This document shows positions 7,504 through 16,386 of a stretch of DNA of 56,431 nt, in pieces. This stretch comes from Oscillospiraceae bacterium (GTDB taxonomy: Bacteria > Bacillota > Clostridia > Oscillospirales > Oscillospiraceae). The stretch spans positions 68,226 to 124,656 of the forward strand of contig CAKASQ030000075.1 of assembly GCA_916988195.3 (NCBI GenBank), in the 5' to 3' direction. Every line of letters begins with the position of its first letter. The stretch's first letter is position 1. Made by a program: the position numbers and the translations under genes. The notes under the pieces were generated by a model. The model was given only the letters and a program-made list of their open reading frames with translations, was not told the DNA's origin and ran no database searches.

Positions 7504-8970
7504 ATGGATGACTTTGACGTGAAACATCACGACCGCGAGCTCGACGACCTGCTCAGCGAGGTAAAGGGGCTTCTGGGAGAGGAGCCGGAGCAGCCGGAAG
7601 AGGATAGCCGGGATACGCTCGATGCGCCGCAAAAGGCGGAGGAACCGGGCGCGCCCATGACGGCGGACGATGTGAACATCGACTTTGAAAAGTTCTATGA
7701 CGACGCGGCGGGCTTCCCGGACGAGGGGATTTACACCCCGCCGACGGCCTATGAGCAGTCCAAAAGCGCCTATCAGGTTGCGCGTCGGGCGGAGTATGAC
7801 CGGGTGCGCGAGGCCGAGCGCGAGGCCAGGGACCGCCAGCGCATCGCGCGCGACCGGGAGGAGGAACGCGTGATGCGAAGACTCGAGAGCCGCAGCCGCA
7901 AGACGGCGGAAAAGGTCAAAAATCCCCCCAAATCCGACGAGGAATATGCCAAGTGGCTCTATGAGCAGGGCGTGGAGCCCGAGACAGAGGAGCACCGGGA
8001 GTATCTCCGTCAGCGTGAGCAGGCGCAGCAGACGGAAGGCAAGTCCCTAAAAAAGCGGCGCGGCCATGGGCTTTTGAAAGCTGTTCTGGCGCTGGTTCTG
8101 ATTCTTGCCATCGCGCTTGGGAGCGTCCACTTTTTTGTTGCCAAGCAGCCCGAGGCCGAGACGGGGCTTGGGGAACGCAAGGCCGGGTGCGCGACGATTC
8201 TGATCGCGGGCACCGACGAGGGGGAGTATCGGACGGATACGATGATGCTCTTCTCCGTGAACCGCGCGACGGGCAAGATGAGTCTTGTCTCCATTCCGCG
8301 CGACACGCTCATCTACTGCGAATATTCCGTGCCGAAGATCAACTCGGCCTATGGCTGGGCCTCCGGCGGCGAGGCGGGCATGGAGCAGCTTCTCATGCGC
8401 GTCGAGGAGATCATCGGCTTCCGGCCGGACGGGTACGTGCTGGTCGATCTGTCCGTTTTTGAAAAGCTGGTCGACACGATGGGCGGCGTTACGTTTAACG
8501 TCCCGGTCGACATGCACTATGAAGACCCGAGCCAGGGCCTCAGCATCAACCTCTCCGCGGGTGAGCAGCACCTGGATGGCGCGCAGGCCATGCAGGTCGT
8601 GCGCTTCCGCTCGGGCTACGCGACGCAGGACTTGGGAAGAGTCGAGACGCAGCGGGCGTTTTTGTCGGCGGCTTTACAGCAGTGGACAAGCTTCAAGGGG
8701 CTGATCCACCTGCCGTCGGCATTTCAGCTTGTGCTGGATGCGTCGAAGACGGATCTGACGGCGCGGAAGCTCGTGTGGCTGTGCGAGAGCGCGGTTCTTT
8801 GCAGCCGGGGCGAAATCGACACCCGGACGCTTCCGGGCGAGGCCAGCTACATCGCGGGCGGGTCTTACTACGTGCTGGATGCGGCAGGGGTCTGCGAGAC
8901 GGTCAACGCCTGCTGCAATCCGTATCAGCAGGCGGTGGCCGTATCAAATCTTTATATCCGAGTGGGGTAA
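7504..8970 (+). CDS. LytR-CpsA-Psr (LCP) family cell-wall polymer ligase
   Basis: 488 residues. A long charged cytoplasmic region (1-185, rich in Glu/Arg/Lys with probable coiled coil) precedes a single membrane helix (about 189-211). The extracellular LCP domain runs from about 230 to 410: ILIAGTDEGEYRTDTMML, SIPRDT, KINSAYGWGG-like, and RFRSGYATQDLGRVETQR with the arginines that bind the polyprenyl pyrophosphate head group. LCP enzymes move wall teichoic acid-like or capsule polymers from lipid carrier to peptidoglycan, which fits a cell with SLH proteins that bind secondary wall polymers. AAAGGAGAAA sets the start at 7504. The unusually long N-terminus could serve regulation or partner binding; this is inference. 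Confidence 0.9.
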   Translation: MDDFDVKHHDRELDDLLSEVKGLLGEEPEQPEEDSRDTLDAPQKAEEPGAPMTADDVNIDFEKFYDDAAGFPDEGIYTPPTAYEQSKSAYQVARRAEYDRVREAEREARDRQRIARDREEERVMRRLESRSRKTAEKVKNPPKSDEEYAKWLYEQGVEPETEEHREYLRQREQAQQTEGKSLKKRRGHGLLKAVLALVLILAIALGSVHFFVAKQPEAETGLGERKAGCATILIAGTDEGEYRTDTMMLFSVNRATGKMSLVSIPRDTLIYCEYSVPKINSAYGWASGGEAGMEQLLMRVEEIIGFRPDGYVLVDLSVFEKLVDTMGGVTFNVPVDMHYEDPSQGLSINLSAGEQHLDGAQAMQVVRFRSGYATQDLGRVETQRAFLSAALQQWTSFKGLIHLPSAFQLVLDASKTDLTARKLVWLCESAVLCSRGEIDTRTLPGEASYIAGGSYYVLDAAGVCETVNACCNPYQQAVAVSNLYIRVG

Positions 8971-8974
8971 GAGC

Positions 8975-9535
8975 ATGAAAAACGTATTGTATACCGGCCG
9001 ACCGGAGGACGTTGAAGGGCGGCTCGAAAAAGAAATCGCGTGCTACGATTTACTCGACAGCCTCGGCGTTTCCTACACGAGAGTCGACCACGACTTCGCC
9101 GACACCATCGAGGCCTGCGAGGCGGTCGAGCAGGTGCTGGGTGAGAAAATCTGCAAGAACCTCTTTCTATGCAACCGGCAGAAGACGAATTATTATCTTC
9201 TCATGATGCCGGGCGAGAAGGTCTTCAAGACGAAGGATTTATCGAAGCAGCTTGGCGTGGCGCGGCTGTCGTTTGCTTCGCCGGAGGATATGCTGCGGCT
9301 GCTGAACATCACGCCGGGCTCCGTGAGCGTGCTGGGGCTCATGAACGACAAGGAAAACGAGGTGCAGCTCGTCATTGATAAGCCGGTTCTGGAGGATGAG
9401 AAATTTGGCTGCCACCCCGTTATCAACTCCTCGACGCTGGCCATTTCGACGAAAGACCTGATGGAAAAAATTCTCCCTGCCGTCCACCACGAGGCCATCT
9501 TGGTGGAGCTTCCTGAGGAAGCCGTGGAGGCGTGA
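8975..9535 (+). CDS. Prolyl-tRNA deacylase / YbaK-ProX editing protein
   Basis: 186 residues, a free-standing YbaK/ProRS-INS editing domain: LDSLGVSYTRVDHDF, EACEAVEQVLGEKICKNLFLCNR with the conserved lysine, KDLSKQLGVARLSFA, ITPGSVSVLGLMND and the HPVINSSTLAIS segment. Such proteins hydrolyse mischarged tRNA-Pro (Ala-tRNA-Pro in ProX) in the cytoplasm. It starts four bases after the LCP stop with a poor ribosome site, so it is probably translated by coupling. The frame is open upstream into the LCP gene, but homology begins at MKNVLYTG. A terminator follows at 9557. Confidence 0.85.
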   Translation: MKNVLYTGRPEDVEGRLEKEIACYDLLDSLGVSYTRVDHDFADTIEACEAVEQVLGEKICKNLFLCNRQKTNYYLLMMPGEKVFKTKDLSKQLGVARLSFASPEDMLRLLNITPGSVSVLGLMNDKENEVQLVIDKPVLEDEKFGCHPVINSSTLAISTKDLMEKILPAVHHEAILVELPEEAVEA

Positions 9536-9556
9536 CAACCGAATACCGCGAAAAAT

Positions 9557-9588
9557 GGGACTTCTCAAGACGGGAAGTCCTTTTTTGC
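9557..9588 (+). terminator. Rho-independent terminator
   Basis: 7-bp stem GGACTTC (9558-9564) with GAAGTCC (9574-9580) followed by six T. It ends the LCP-ProX unit. Confidence 0.85.
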
Positions 9589-9644
9589 ATCTGAAAACGC
9601 AATTCCTGTTTAAAATTTTACGGTTTCTTAACTGCAAACTTAAC

Positions 9645-9673
9645 TTGAAAAATAAGTTGTCAGTTGATATAAT
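9645..9673 (+). promoter_or_regulatory. Sigma-A promoter with dyads, upstream of GntR-RCK_C gene
   Basis: TTGAAA (9645-9650), 17 bases, TATAAT (9668-9673). An AACTT/AAGTT dyad (9642-9646, 9654-9658) covers the -35 element. A wider ACTGCA/TGCAGT dyad (9631-9636, 9675-9680) brackets the promoter. Both could bind the regulator encoded just downstream. Confidence 0.75.
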
Positions 9674-9745
9674 ATGCAGTATACGAATGAATACAGCGGT
9701 TCGGAGGGCCGGTTCTTCCGAAACCGGACAATAGGAGGGGTTAGC

Positions 9746-10369
9746 ATGGAAAACGACGCACTCCCGCAATATATGCGCATCGCGCGCTCCATTGCCCAGC
9801 GCATCGCAGACGGGGAGCTGATGGAAGGCGAGAAGCTTTCCGGCCGGTCGAAGCTTTCAAGCGAATATAACGTCTCGCCGGAGACCATCCGCAAGGCCGT
9901 GCAGGTGTTGCAGGACCGGGCGGTGGTCATCGTCCGCGAGCAGAGCGGGGTATATGTGCTGTCGGCCGAGCAGGCGCGGCAGTGCCTCGCGGGATTTAAA
10001 GACGGCGGCGGCCTCATCGGGAAAAAGCATAGGCTCCGACAGCTTCTCGAGCAGCAGCAGGCCCTGGGCCGGGAGCTGCAGGAGCTCTGCGGGAGCATTT
10101 TAGATGAGATGATCCTCCCCGCGCAGGCGGCGCAGAGCCTTCCCAATTACTGCGTCCGCATCCCGGAAGACTGGGACGGCGAGGGGAAAAGCCTTGGCGA
10201 GCTCAAATTCTGGCGCGCGACGGGCGCGACCGTTGTCGCCATCCGCAGAAGCGGAGAGGAGATCGTATCTCCGGGGCCGGATACGGTTCTGCGGCGCGGA
10301 GACCTTGTGATCTTCGTGGGAGATCTGGCCGCGCGCAGGCGCGTTGTGCAGTTTCTCTCCGAAGGCTGA
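9746..10369 (+). CDS. GntR-type regulator with C-terminal RCK_C (TrkA-C) domain, BusR-like
   Basis: 207 residues. A GntR winged helix-turn-helix fills about 1-75 (QYMRIARSIAQRIADGEL, LSSEYNVSPETIRKAVQVL), a short coiled coil spans ~85-120, and an RCK_C ligand domain ~135-205 (GKSLGELKFWRATGATVVAIRR, DTVLRRGDLVIFVGD). This is the layout of BusR, the c-di-AMP-responsive repressor of osmolyte import in lactic acid bacteria; c-di-AMP binding here is inferred, not seen. AGGAGGGG sets the start at 9746. The next gene is a sodium:solute symporter, a plausible target in place of BusR's ABC transporter. Confidence 0.85.
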   Translation: MENDALPQYMRIARSIAQRIADGELMEGEKLSGRSKLSSEYNVSPETIRKAVQVLQDRAVVIVREQSGVYVLSAEQARQCLAGFKDGGGLIGKKHRLRQLLEQQQALGRELQELCGSILDEMILPAQAAQSLPNYCVRIPEDWDGEGKSLGELKFWRATGATVVAIRRSGEEIVSPGPDTVLRRGDLVIFVGDLAARRRVVQFLSEG

Positions 10370-10450
10370 CGCAGCATCCGGCGGACAGCGCCGGAACGAA
10401 AGACGCGTGTTTACCGATACCATCCGACACGCAAAGAAAGGGGATTTTAC

Positions 10451-11905
10451 ATGGTACATAATCAGATTCACACCATCGACCTTCTCATCATCGCGGCTTA
10501 CCTCATCGCGATGGTGCTCATCGGCCTTGTCGTCGTTCGCAAGGTGCGGAACATGGACGACTATTATCTCGGCGGGCGCTCGTTCGGGCCGCTTGTCCTG
10601 ATGGCGACGGTCTGCGCGACGATCATCGGCGGAAGCGGCCTCATGGGGCGCGCGGGCGTCGCGTACTCGAGTGGCTTCAAGGCCATCATGACGGCGCTGC
10701 CGTATCTTCTTGGCATGTTCATCTTCTCGGGCTTTGCGGGAAGAATTTCCGCCGTCGGTACGACGTTCAATGTCACGTCCATTCCCGACCTTTTTGAGCA
10801 GCGCTTCGGAAAAAGCGCGAAGGTCATGCTCGGCGCGCTCATCGCCTTTACGATGATGGGAACGGTTGCGTCTCAGGTCACGGCAACGGCGACCATCATC
10901 AACATGCTCGGAAACGAGATCGGCATTTCCTATGAAGCGGGCGCGATCATCGCGTGTCTGGTGTTCATCATCTATACGGCAACTTCGGGCCTTTTCGGCG
11001 TCATCTACACGGACGTGTTCCAGTTCGTGATGCTTATTCTCTTTGTCTACATCCTCATCCCCGCGTCATCGCTTGCAAAGCTCGGCGGCGTGGGAACTTT
11101 CCTGCAAAATTTAGCACCCGAGCTCTCGACACCGTACTTGGACGGCAGCATCGTGGGAGATATCATCACGTACTTTGTTTTCACGCTCGCGGGCGCGGAA
11201 ATGTGGCAGCGCGCATTTGCGGCCAAGAGCCAGAAGGCGGCGAAGGAGGGCCTCTTCCTCGGAACGCTCGTCTATGGGCTCACGATTCCCCTCGTCTGGT
11301 TCATGGGCGTGGTTGCGCACCAGCTCGTTCCGGCGGAAAAAATCATCGCTTACGGCTCGACGGATGCGGTCGTCCCGGCGCTGGCGATCGAAATTCTCCC
11401 GGTCGGTCTCACGGGTCTGGCGCTGGCCGGTATTTTGTCCGTCATTATGTCCACGGCGGACAGCTATCTGATCGTCTCTGTGCAGACCTGCGTCCACGAT
11501 ATCTACAAGACCTTCAAGCCCGATACGCCCGAGAAAAAGGAGCTCATGCTCACGCGCGTGTTCGCGGTCGTGCTGCCGCTGGGCGCGCTGATCATTGCGC
11601 TCTATATCAAAAACGCGTATAATATTTTAATGTTTGCCTGGAGCTTCTACGCGGCGGCGGCCGGACTTCCGGCGTTTGCGGCGCTTTATTGGAAAAAGGC
11701 GACGAAGGCCGGTATTCTCTCCGGCATGGCGGCGGGCTTCTCGGTGACGATTCTCTGGAAGCTCATCGGGCTGCCGTTCGGCATCGGCGCGACGGTGCCG
11801 GGCGCGATTGCGTGCCTGCTTGCTCTGGTACTCGTGAGCCTTGCGACATACAAAAAGAATCCCACGCCGTTCCTGGATCCTTACATGAAGCAGGCGGCGG
11901 AATAA
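10451..11905 (+). CDS. Sodium:solute symporter (SSS family)
   Basis: 484 residues, about 13 membrane helices, SSF fold: YYLGGRSFGPLVL after helix 1, GGSGLMGRAGVAYSSG, ITYFVFTLAGAEMWQRAFAAKSQKAAKEG and LALAGILSVIMSTADSYLIV, the last holding the Ser/Thr residues that usually contribute to the sodium site. It imports a small solute with sodium. The substrate is not readable; proline, betaine or another osmolyte would fit its position 81 bases after a BusR-like regulator, though amino or organic acids remain possible. AAAGAAAGGGG precedes the ATG at 10451. No terminator was seen after it. Confidence 0.9.
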   Translation: MVHNQIHTIDLLIIAAYLIAMVLIGLVVVRKVRNMDDYYLGGRSFGPLVLMATVCATIIGGSGLMGRAGVAYSSGFKAIMTALPYLLGMFIFSGFAGRISAVGTTFNVTSIPDLFEQRFGKSAKVMLGALIAFTMMGTVASQVTATATIINMLGNEIGISYEAGAIIACLVFIIYTATSGLFGVIYTDVFQFVMLILFVYILIPASSLAKLGGVGTFLQNLAPELSTPYLDGSIVGDIITYFVFTLAGAEMWQRAFAAKSQKAAKEGLFLGTLVYGLTIPLVWFMGVVAHQLVPAEKIIAYGSTDAVVPALAIEILPVGLTGLALAGILSVIMSTADSYLIVSVQTCVHDIYKTFKPDTPEKKELMLTRVFAVVLPLGALIIALYIKNAYNILMFAWSFYAAAAGLPAFAALYWKKATKAGILSGMAAGFSVTILWKLIGLPFGIGATVPGAIACLLALVLVSLATYKKNPTPFLDPYMKQAAE

Positions 11906-11968
11906 ACCGGAAAACGTTTGGGGACGCTATGTTCATGATCTGGACGGAGAATGTTTAAACATCGTTTT

Positions 11969-11996
11969 TTGAATCGTCATAATCTGGTCATAATTC
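11969..11996 (+). promoter_or_regulatory. Possible promoter for htrA
   Basis: TTGAAT (11969-11974), 16 bases, TAATTC (11991-11996). A TCATAAT direct repeat lies within it. The match is weak; the 173-base gap between symporter and htrA holds no other recognisable element. Confidence 0.35.
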
Positions 11997-12078
11997 CAAA
12001 GTAGGATTGTAGCATACAAAAGATAAACAAACCGCAGAGGTCAAACCAATGCGATTTGGGATAAAGGAGCAGATCATT

Positions 12079-13575
12079 ATGATGGAACATGAAAACGAAA
12101 GAATGAGCTATTCTTTTGAGCCCTCGGATGAGTCGAGCGGCGCGCAGGGATACCATCAGACATCCTACGACCCGAACTACAATCAGAACGAACACAAAAA
12201 TCCAAAAAAGAAGAACGGCGTCGGCGGGCGCATGGTCGCGCTTCTCGTTGCGGTCGCGCTGGTAGCCTCGATCGGCGGCTCGGCGCTGACCACCGTCATC
12301 AATAACATCAGCCGCAAAAACGAAGAGGCAAACGCCAAGGCGCAGGAAACGATGAGTGCGCAGACCGTCGAGCCCGCGCAGGACGCTTCGCAGGACACCG
12401 CGAGCGAGAGCAGCTACAGTCTTGAAAAGTCGAAGCTTCCTACATCTCTTTCCAGCAACGATACCGGCAAGAGCCTGACACCGAAAGAGGTTTACGCGAT
12501 GAACGTAAACGCCACGGTCGGCATTGCGACGCAGATTACCACCAACGTCTGGGGTCAGGTCGCATCGGCCTCCGCCAGCGGCAGCGGCTTCATCCTGACG
12601 AGCGACGGCTACGTCGTGACAAATAACCACGTTGTCGAAGGCGCGACGAGCGTCACCGTCAAGCTCTATAACGGCGACGAATACGACGCAGAAGTCATCG
12701 GTACGGACGAAATGAACGATGTGGCGCTTCTGAAAATCGACGCAACCGGCCTTCAGGCTGTGACCATCGGCGACTCCGACCAGATTGAGGTCGGCGAAGA
12801 GGTCATCGCCATCGGCAATCCGCTGGGTGAGCTGACATTTACGATGACGGCCGGCGTTGTGAGCGCGCTTGACCGCGAGATCAACACTGACGGCAAGCCC
12901 ATCAACATGCTCCAGACGGATGTGGCCATCAACTCCGGCAACTCCGGCGGCGCGCTGTTCGATATGAACGGCAACGTCATTGGTATCACGAGCGCGAAGT
13001 ACTCCGGCTCCACCTCCTCCGGCGCGAGCATCGAGGGCATCAGCTTTGCCATTCCGATCAACGACGCGCTGCGTGTGGTTTACGATTTGCAGCAGTACGG
13101 CCATGTGACCGGCAGAGCATATCTCGGCGTGACGGTCAAGGACCTCGACAGCACGACAGCTGCGACCTACGGCCTTCCGACCGGCCCGATGATCCAGAGC
13201 GTGGAAGCGGGCGGCTGCGCGGAAAAGGCGGGTCTCCAGCAGGGTGATATCATCATCGGCTTCAACGGCGCGGAAATTTCCTCGTACACCGACCTTGTCG
13301 CGGCGCTCAACAAGTGCCATTCGGGCGACACGGCAACGATCAAGGTCTTCCGCGGTGGTGCTGAGGTAGACGCGACGATCACGCTTGACGAACGCCCGAC
13401 CGACGAAGAGGTCGCCTCGCAGCAGCAGGCTGCGCAGGACCAGCAGCAATCGCAGAACGGCCAGTCTGGCTCCGGCAGCGGCTCCAACGGTTCGAGCGGT
13501 TCCAACGGCTACAGCTATGGCTATGGTAATGTCAATCCGTTCGAATACTTCCAGATCCCCGGCTTCGGCAACTAA
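12079..13575 (+). CDS. htrA: HtrA/DegP-type S1C serine protease with PDZ domain
   Basis: 498 residues: a cytoplasmic tail (~1-50), one membrane helix (~52-74), a low-complexity Gln/Ala/Ser linker, a trypsin-like domain (~140-335) and one PDZ domain (~345-445), ending in a Gly/Ser/Asn-rich tail. The catalytic triad is visible: His184 (TNNHVVEG), Asp214 (NDVALLKID) and Ser289 (GNSGGAL). It degrades or refolds damaged proteins outside the membrane and is usually stress-induced. AAAGGAGC at 12063-12070 selects the ATG at 12079 over an in-frame ATG at 12049. It is a single-gene unit with its own terminator. Confidence 0.95.
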   Translation: MMEHENERMSYSFEPSDESSGAQGYHQTSYDPNYNQNEHKNPKKKNGVGGRMVALLVAVALVASIGGSALTTVINNISRKNEEANAKAQETMSAQTVEPAQDASQDTASESSYSLEKSKLPTSLSSNDTGKSLTPKEVYAMNVNATVGIATQITTNVWGQVASASASGSGFILTSDGYVVTNNHVVEGATSVTVKLYNGDEYDAEVIGTDEMNDVALLKIDATGLQAVTIGDSDQIEVGEEVIAIGNPLGELTFTMTAGVVSALDREINTDGKPINMLQTDVAINSGNSGGALFDMNGNVIGITSAKYSGSTSSGASIEGISFAIPINDALRVVYDLQQYGHVTGRAYLGVTVKDLDSTTAATYGLPTGPMIQSVEAGGCAEKAGLQQGDIIIGFNGAEISSYTDLVAALNKCHSGDTATIKVFRGGAEVDATITLDERPTDEEVASQQQAAQDQQQSQNGQSGSGSGSNGSSGSNGYSYGYGNVNPFEYFQIPGFGN

Positions 13576-13631
13576 AGTCAATTCCCGCCGGGAGGCGGCT
13601 TGCATAGATTGAGATCCCCCGGTCTTGAAAG

Positions 13632-13674
13632 AAAATCCCGATGCAGTTCAGATGAACTGCATCGGGATTTTTAT
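13632..13674 (+). terminator. Rho-independent terminator after htrA
   Basis: A 17-bp stem (13633-13649 with 13654-13670) with a four-base loop, ending in TTTTTAT. Confidence 0.9.
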
Positions 13675-13698
13675 GCTTGTTTGATTTACCAAGGAACG

Positions 13699-13804
13699 CG
13701 TAGGGGGCGATGCCCACATCGCCCCGTGGGGCACCATCGAATTCGCATTGGATTTTCGTGAAAACGGTTTTTACCGCCGGGTCGATGTGGGCATCGACCC
13801 CTAC
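13699..13804. repeat. TA-bounded inverted-repeat element, copy R2a
   Basis: The left end (13699-13721) is identical to the 23-bp left end of R1. The right end is at 13781-13804, with TA at 13701-13702 and 13802-13803. It lies in the gap between htrA and fakA. Confidence 0.75.
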
Positions 13805-13831
13805 AAACTTCCCAGGGGATGTCCAAAGAAC

Positions 13832-13939
13832 CGTAGGGGCGGACGCGGCTTTCCGCCCTGCGAATTGCACAACCGAAATGCGAAAATCTGCGGCGAATTC
13901 GTAACTTCCCTTGGGCGGACAGAGCCGTTCGCCCCTACG
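13832..13939. repeat. TA-bounded inverted-repeat element, copy R2b
   Basis: The second element in the same gap opens CGTAGGGGCGGAC and ends GTTCGCCCCTACG. It contains the GGCGAATTCGTAACTTC core also seen near 1.35 and 27.95 kb. TA lies at 13834-13835 and 13936-13937. The remaining bases to 14027 show nothing recognisable. Confidence 0.75.
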
Positions 13940-14027
13940 CATTACCGGAAAATGTACGAAAATACCGGGGACGTACGAAAAATCGGAAACGCGCGGAAAA
14001 CGGCGCAACGGTTTTGTACTTGTTCGG

Positions 14028-15716
14028 TTATTCGGCGGAGATGAGGTAGTAGTAGATGGGCTGGCCGCCGGAGAGGACATTGACTTCGGCAGAGGGAAGG
14101 GCTTTGGTGAAGATTTCGGACGCGTGCGCGGCCTGCTCGGCAGTGGTATCCGCGCCGTAGAAGATGTTGACGAACTCTTTTCCTTCGCCCGCTGCCTTTT
14201 CGGCCATCACGACGAGAAGGGAATCGAGGTCCGGGCTGTTTCCGAGAAGCGCGCCGTTGTAGAGCGCGAGGTATTCGCCCTCGTGGATATCGCGCCCTTC
14301 AAAGTCGGAGTTGCGCGCGGCGTATGTAATCTGCATCGTGGTCACGCCGGAAAGACTCTCCGTCATGAGCTCTGCGTTTTCACTTGCAGACTGCGTCTCG
14401 TCGAAGCTCAGCATCGCCGTGATGCCCTGCGGGACGGTCTTGGTGGGAACGACGACGACCTCGCGCGTGGCAAGCTCACTTGCGGCCTGCGCGGCCATGA
14501 TGATGTTCTTGTTGTTGGGCAGGACGAACACGACCTCGGCGGGGGTCTGCTCGATGGCCTTTAAAATATCCTCGGTCGAGGGGTTCATGGTCTGTCCGCC
14601 TTCGATGATGCCATCGGCCCCCAGATCGCGGAACACGCCCGCCAGGCCCGCACCCGCGCACACGGCGACAAAGCCAAACGGCTTTTCGGGCGCGGCAGGC
14701 TGCGCAGCGGCAGCTTCCCCGGACTCGAGCTCCTGCTCAATGGCTTCCAAGTCGTCCGTCGAACGGGCCTTGCGGCCTTCGGCCAGATCGTCGTGCTGCA
14801 TGCGCATGTTCTCGATCTTGGCAAGCTCCAGCGTGCCGTATTTCTGGGATTCTGCCAAGGCGTCCCACGGAATGTTCGTGTGGACGTGTACCTTGAACGC
14901 CTCGTCGTCTTCGCCGATGACAAGGCTGTCGCCGATGGAGTCAAGATACACGCGAAGCGGCTCAAGAGAAACGTTTTCGTCTTTCTTGCGGACGATGTAA
15001 ACGGTATCGTAGGCAAAGGTAATGTCCTCGGTCGCAAAGTCTGTGAAGTCTGCCTGCTCCTTGGTCTCGCCGGATGCATCCTGCGCGGTAATGTCGTTTC
15101 CCTGAAGGCTCGATAACATGCCCTCCAGAATCACAACAAAGCCCATGCCACCCGCGTCCACCACGCCGGCCTTTTTGAGGACCGGGTTCTGGTTGACGGT
15201 ATTCTCAAGCGCGACCTTCGCGGTCTCAATGGAGCCTGTCAGAACGCTCTCGAGATTCTCGTCCTGCGCGGCGAGCTCTCTGGCAGCGTCTGCGGTCAGG
15301 CGCGAGACGGTCAGAATCGTACCCTCCGCGGGCTTCATGACGGCCTTGTAGGCGGCCTCCACGCCTGCGGTCAAAGCATCCGCAAAGTCCTTGCCGCTTG
15401 CTTCCAGCTTTCCCTTGAGGGATTTGGAAAAGCCCCGGAACAGAAGCGATAAAATGACGCCTGAGTTTCCGCGCGCGCCGCGCAAAAGCGCCGATGCAGT
15501 CATATCGGCGGCCTTGGTCAAAGAATCCGGGCTGCGCTTTTTTAAATCTTGCGCAGCGGCCGCCAGCGTCATGCTCATATTCGTTCCCGTGTCGCCGTCC
15601 GGCACGGGGAAAACGTTCAGCTCGTTGATTTTCTGCTTTTTCAGCTCAATTGCGGCGCTTGCGGATACGATCATCCGGCCAAAGGCCACGCCGTCCATGG
15701 AATGTCTCAAAGTCAA
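14028..15716 (-). CDS. fakA: Fatty acid kinase catalytic subunit FakA (DAK2/YloV type)
   Basis: 562 residues. The N-terminal DAK2-like kinase domain (~1-205) contains NELNVFPVPDGDTGTNMSMT, the aspartates that hold magnesium-ATP, and LRGARGNSGVILS. A middle domain (~225-320) follows, then a C-terminal DegV-related domain from ~350. FakA phosphorylates a fatty acid delivered by a FakB protein, feeding phospholipid synthesis; no FakB is in this window. The start is TTG at 15716, supported by GGAGG six bases upstream, while the next ATG (15698) has no ribosome site. It follows the Asp23 gene by 26 bases, the usual yloU-yloV arrangement in Firmicutes. Confidence 0.9.
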   Translation of the reverse strand: MTLRHSMDGVAFGRMIVSASAAIELKKQKINELNVFPVPDGDTGTNMSMTLAAAAQDLKKRSPDSLTKAADMTASALLRGARGNSGVILSLLFRGFSKSLKGKLEASGKDFADALTAGVEAAYKAVMKPAEGTILTVSRLTADAARELAAQDENLESVLTGSIETAKVALENTVNQNPVLKKAGVVDAGGMGFVVILEGMLSSLQGNDITAQDASGETKEQADFTDFATEDITFAYDTVYIVRKKDENVSLEPLRVYLDSIGDSLVIGEDDEAFKVHVHTNIPWDALAESQKYGTLELAKIENMRMQHDDLAEGRKARSTDDLEAIEQELESGEAAAAQPAAPEKPFGFVAVCAGAGLAGVFRDLGADGIIEGGQTMNPSTEDILKAIEQTPAEVVFVLPNNKNIIMAAQAASELATREVVVVPTKTVPQGITAMLSFDETQSASENAELMTESLSGVTTMQITYAARNSDFEGRDIHEGEYLALYNGALLGNSPDLDSLLVVMAEKAAGEGKEFVNIFYGADTTAEQAAHASEIFTKALPSAEVNVLSGGQPIYYYLISAE

Positions 15717-15742
15717 TTACACCTCCGGTTGCGCACGCGCGC

Positions 15743-16096
15743 TTAGTCAATCGTGATCGAGTCAACAAAGACGTTGACGGCACTGACCTCCGTGCCGGTG
15801 GACTTTGTGACGAAATAGCGGACTTCTTTGATGATGGACGCGGAAATGGCGCGGATGTTTACGCCCTTGTCCACCATAATATGCAGGTCGATGGCGATGG
15901 AATTGTCGCTCTGGAACGTGACGCGCACGCCCTTGCCCATGGCCTCCTTGCGCAGCAGATGGACAAGACCGTCCGTCATCGAGCGCACAGCCATACCCTT
16001 CACGCCGAAGCAGTTTGTCGCAGCGTAGCCTGCAATATTCGTATAGACCGCATTGTCAACGGCAATGGTACCTTCCTCCGTTTTCAGCCGGATCAT
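15743..16096 (-). CDS. Asp23/Gls24 family envelope-stress protein
   Basis: 117 residues, the full length of the Asp23/Gls24 (DUF322) family: an N-terminal G-T-I-A-V segment, the GVKGMAVRSM patch, a VDLHIMV-like strand and a VNVFVDSI end. Members form cytoplasmic membrane-associated assemblies linked to envelope or alkaline stress; B. subtilis YloU is the relative found beside yloV/fakA. AAGGAGGG lies six bases before the ATG. The transcript probably begins near 16340, so its long leader includes structured-repeat copy B. Confidence 0.9.
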   Translation of the reverse strand: MIRLKTEEGTIAVDNAVYTNIAGYAATNCFGVKGMAVRSMTDGLVHLLRKEAMGKGVRVTFQSDNSIAIDLHIMVDKGVNIRAISASIIKEVRYFVTKSTGTEVSAVNVFVDSITID

Positions 16097-16122
16097 AAGA
16101 ACCCTCCTTAGATTCTAAAGAT

Positions 16123-16307
16123 ATTCAAAAAAGCTGGCGCTTTTTTGAATGGGGGATTGCGCCTCGACTGCGCGCATAATTTTGCCCCATAGGGGCAAAA
16201 TTCCACACTTGCGAGGCGATAAGTATGTTTCCGGTCGGCAAAGCCGCCGGATAACATGGATTTCCATTTTATTTCGCGTCTGCGGACGCGAAACTCTACG
16301 AGGTTTT
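16123..16307. repeat. Multi-hairpin structured repeat, copy B
   Basis: Hairpins at 16123-16134/16139-16150 (12 bp, perfect); an outer stem 16160-16166/16212-16218 enclosing 16178-16188/16192-16202 (11 bp, perfect); 16231-16250; and 16272-16280/16285-16293. Arm sequences differ from copy A but still pair: the outer stem is CGCCTCG/CGAGGCG here and CACCTCG/CGAGGTG in A. It lies in the probable 5' leader of the Asp23-FakA transcript. Confidence 0.85.
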
Positions 16308-16346
16308 GACACGCCAAGCTCAAAAAGAGGCGGTCAATCTATCTTA

Positions 16347-16375
16347 ATTGTAACCGATTTTAAGGCAAAGCACAA
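16347..16375 (-). promoter_or_regulatory. Probable promoter for Asp23-fakA
   Basis: Minus strand: TTGTGC, 17 bases, TACAAT. The -35 matches only in its TTG. It would place repeat copy B inside the leader. Confidence 0.5.
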
Positions 16376-16386
16376 GGGAAAAAAGC

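Noticed and set aside
11977-13605. Long open frame antisense to the HtrA gene (542 codons)
   Set aside because: It is a by-product of high GC and the codon pattern of htrA. The htrA frame has catalytic motifs, a ribosome site and a terminator.
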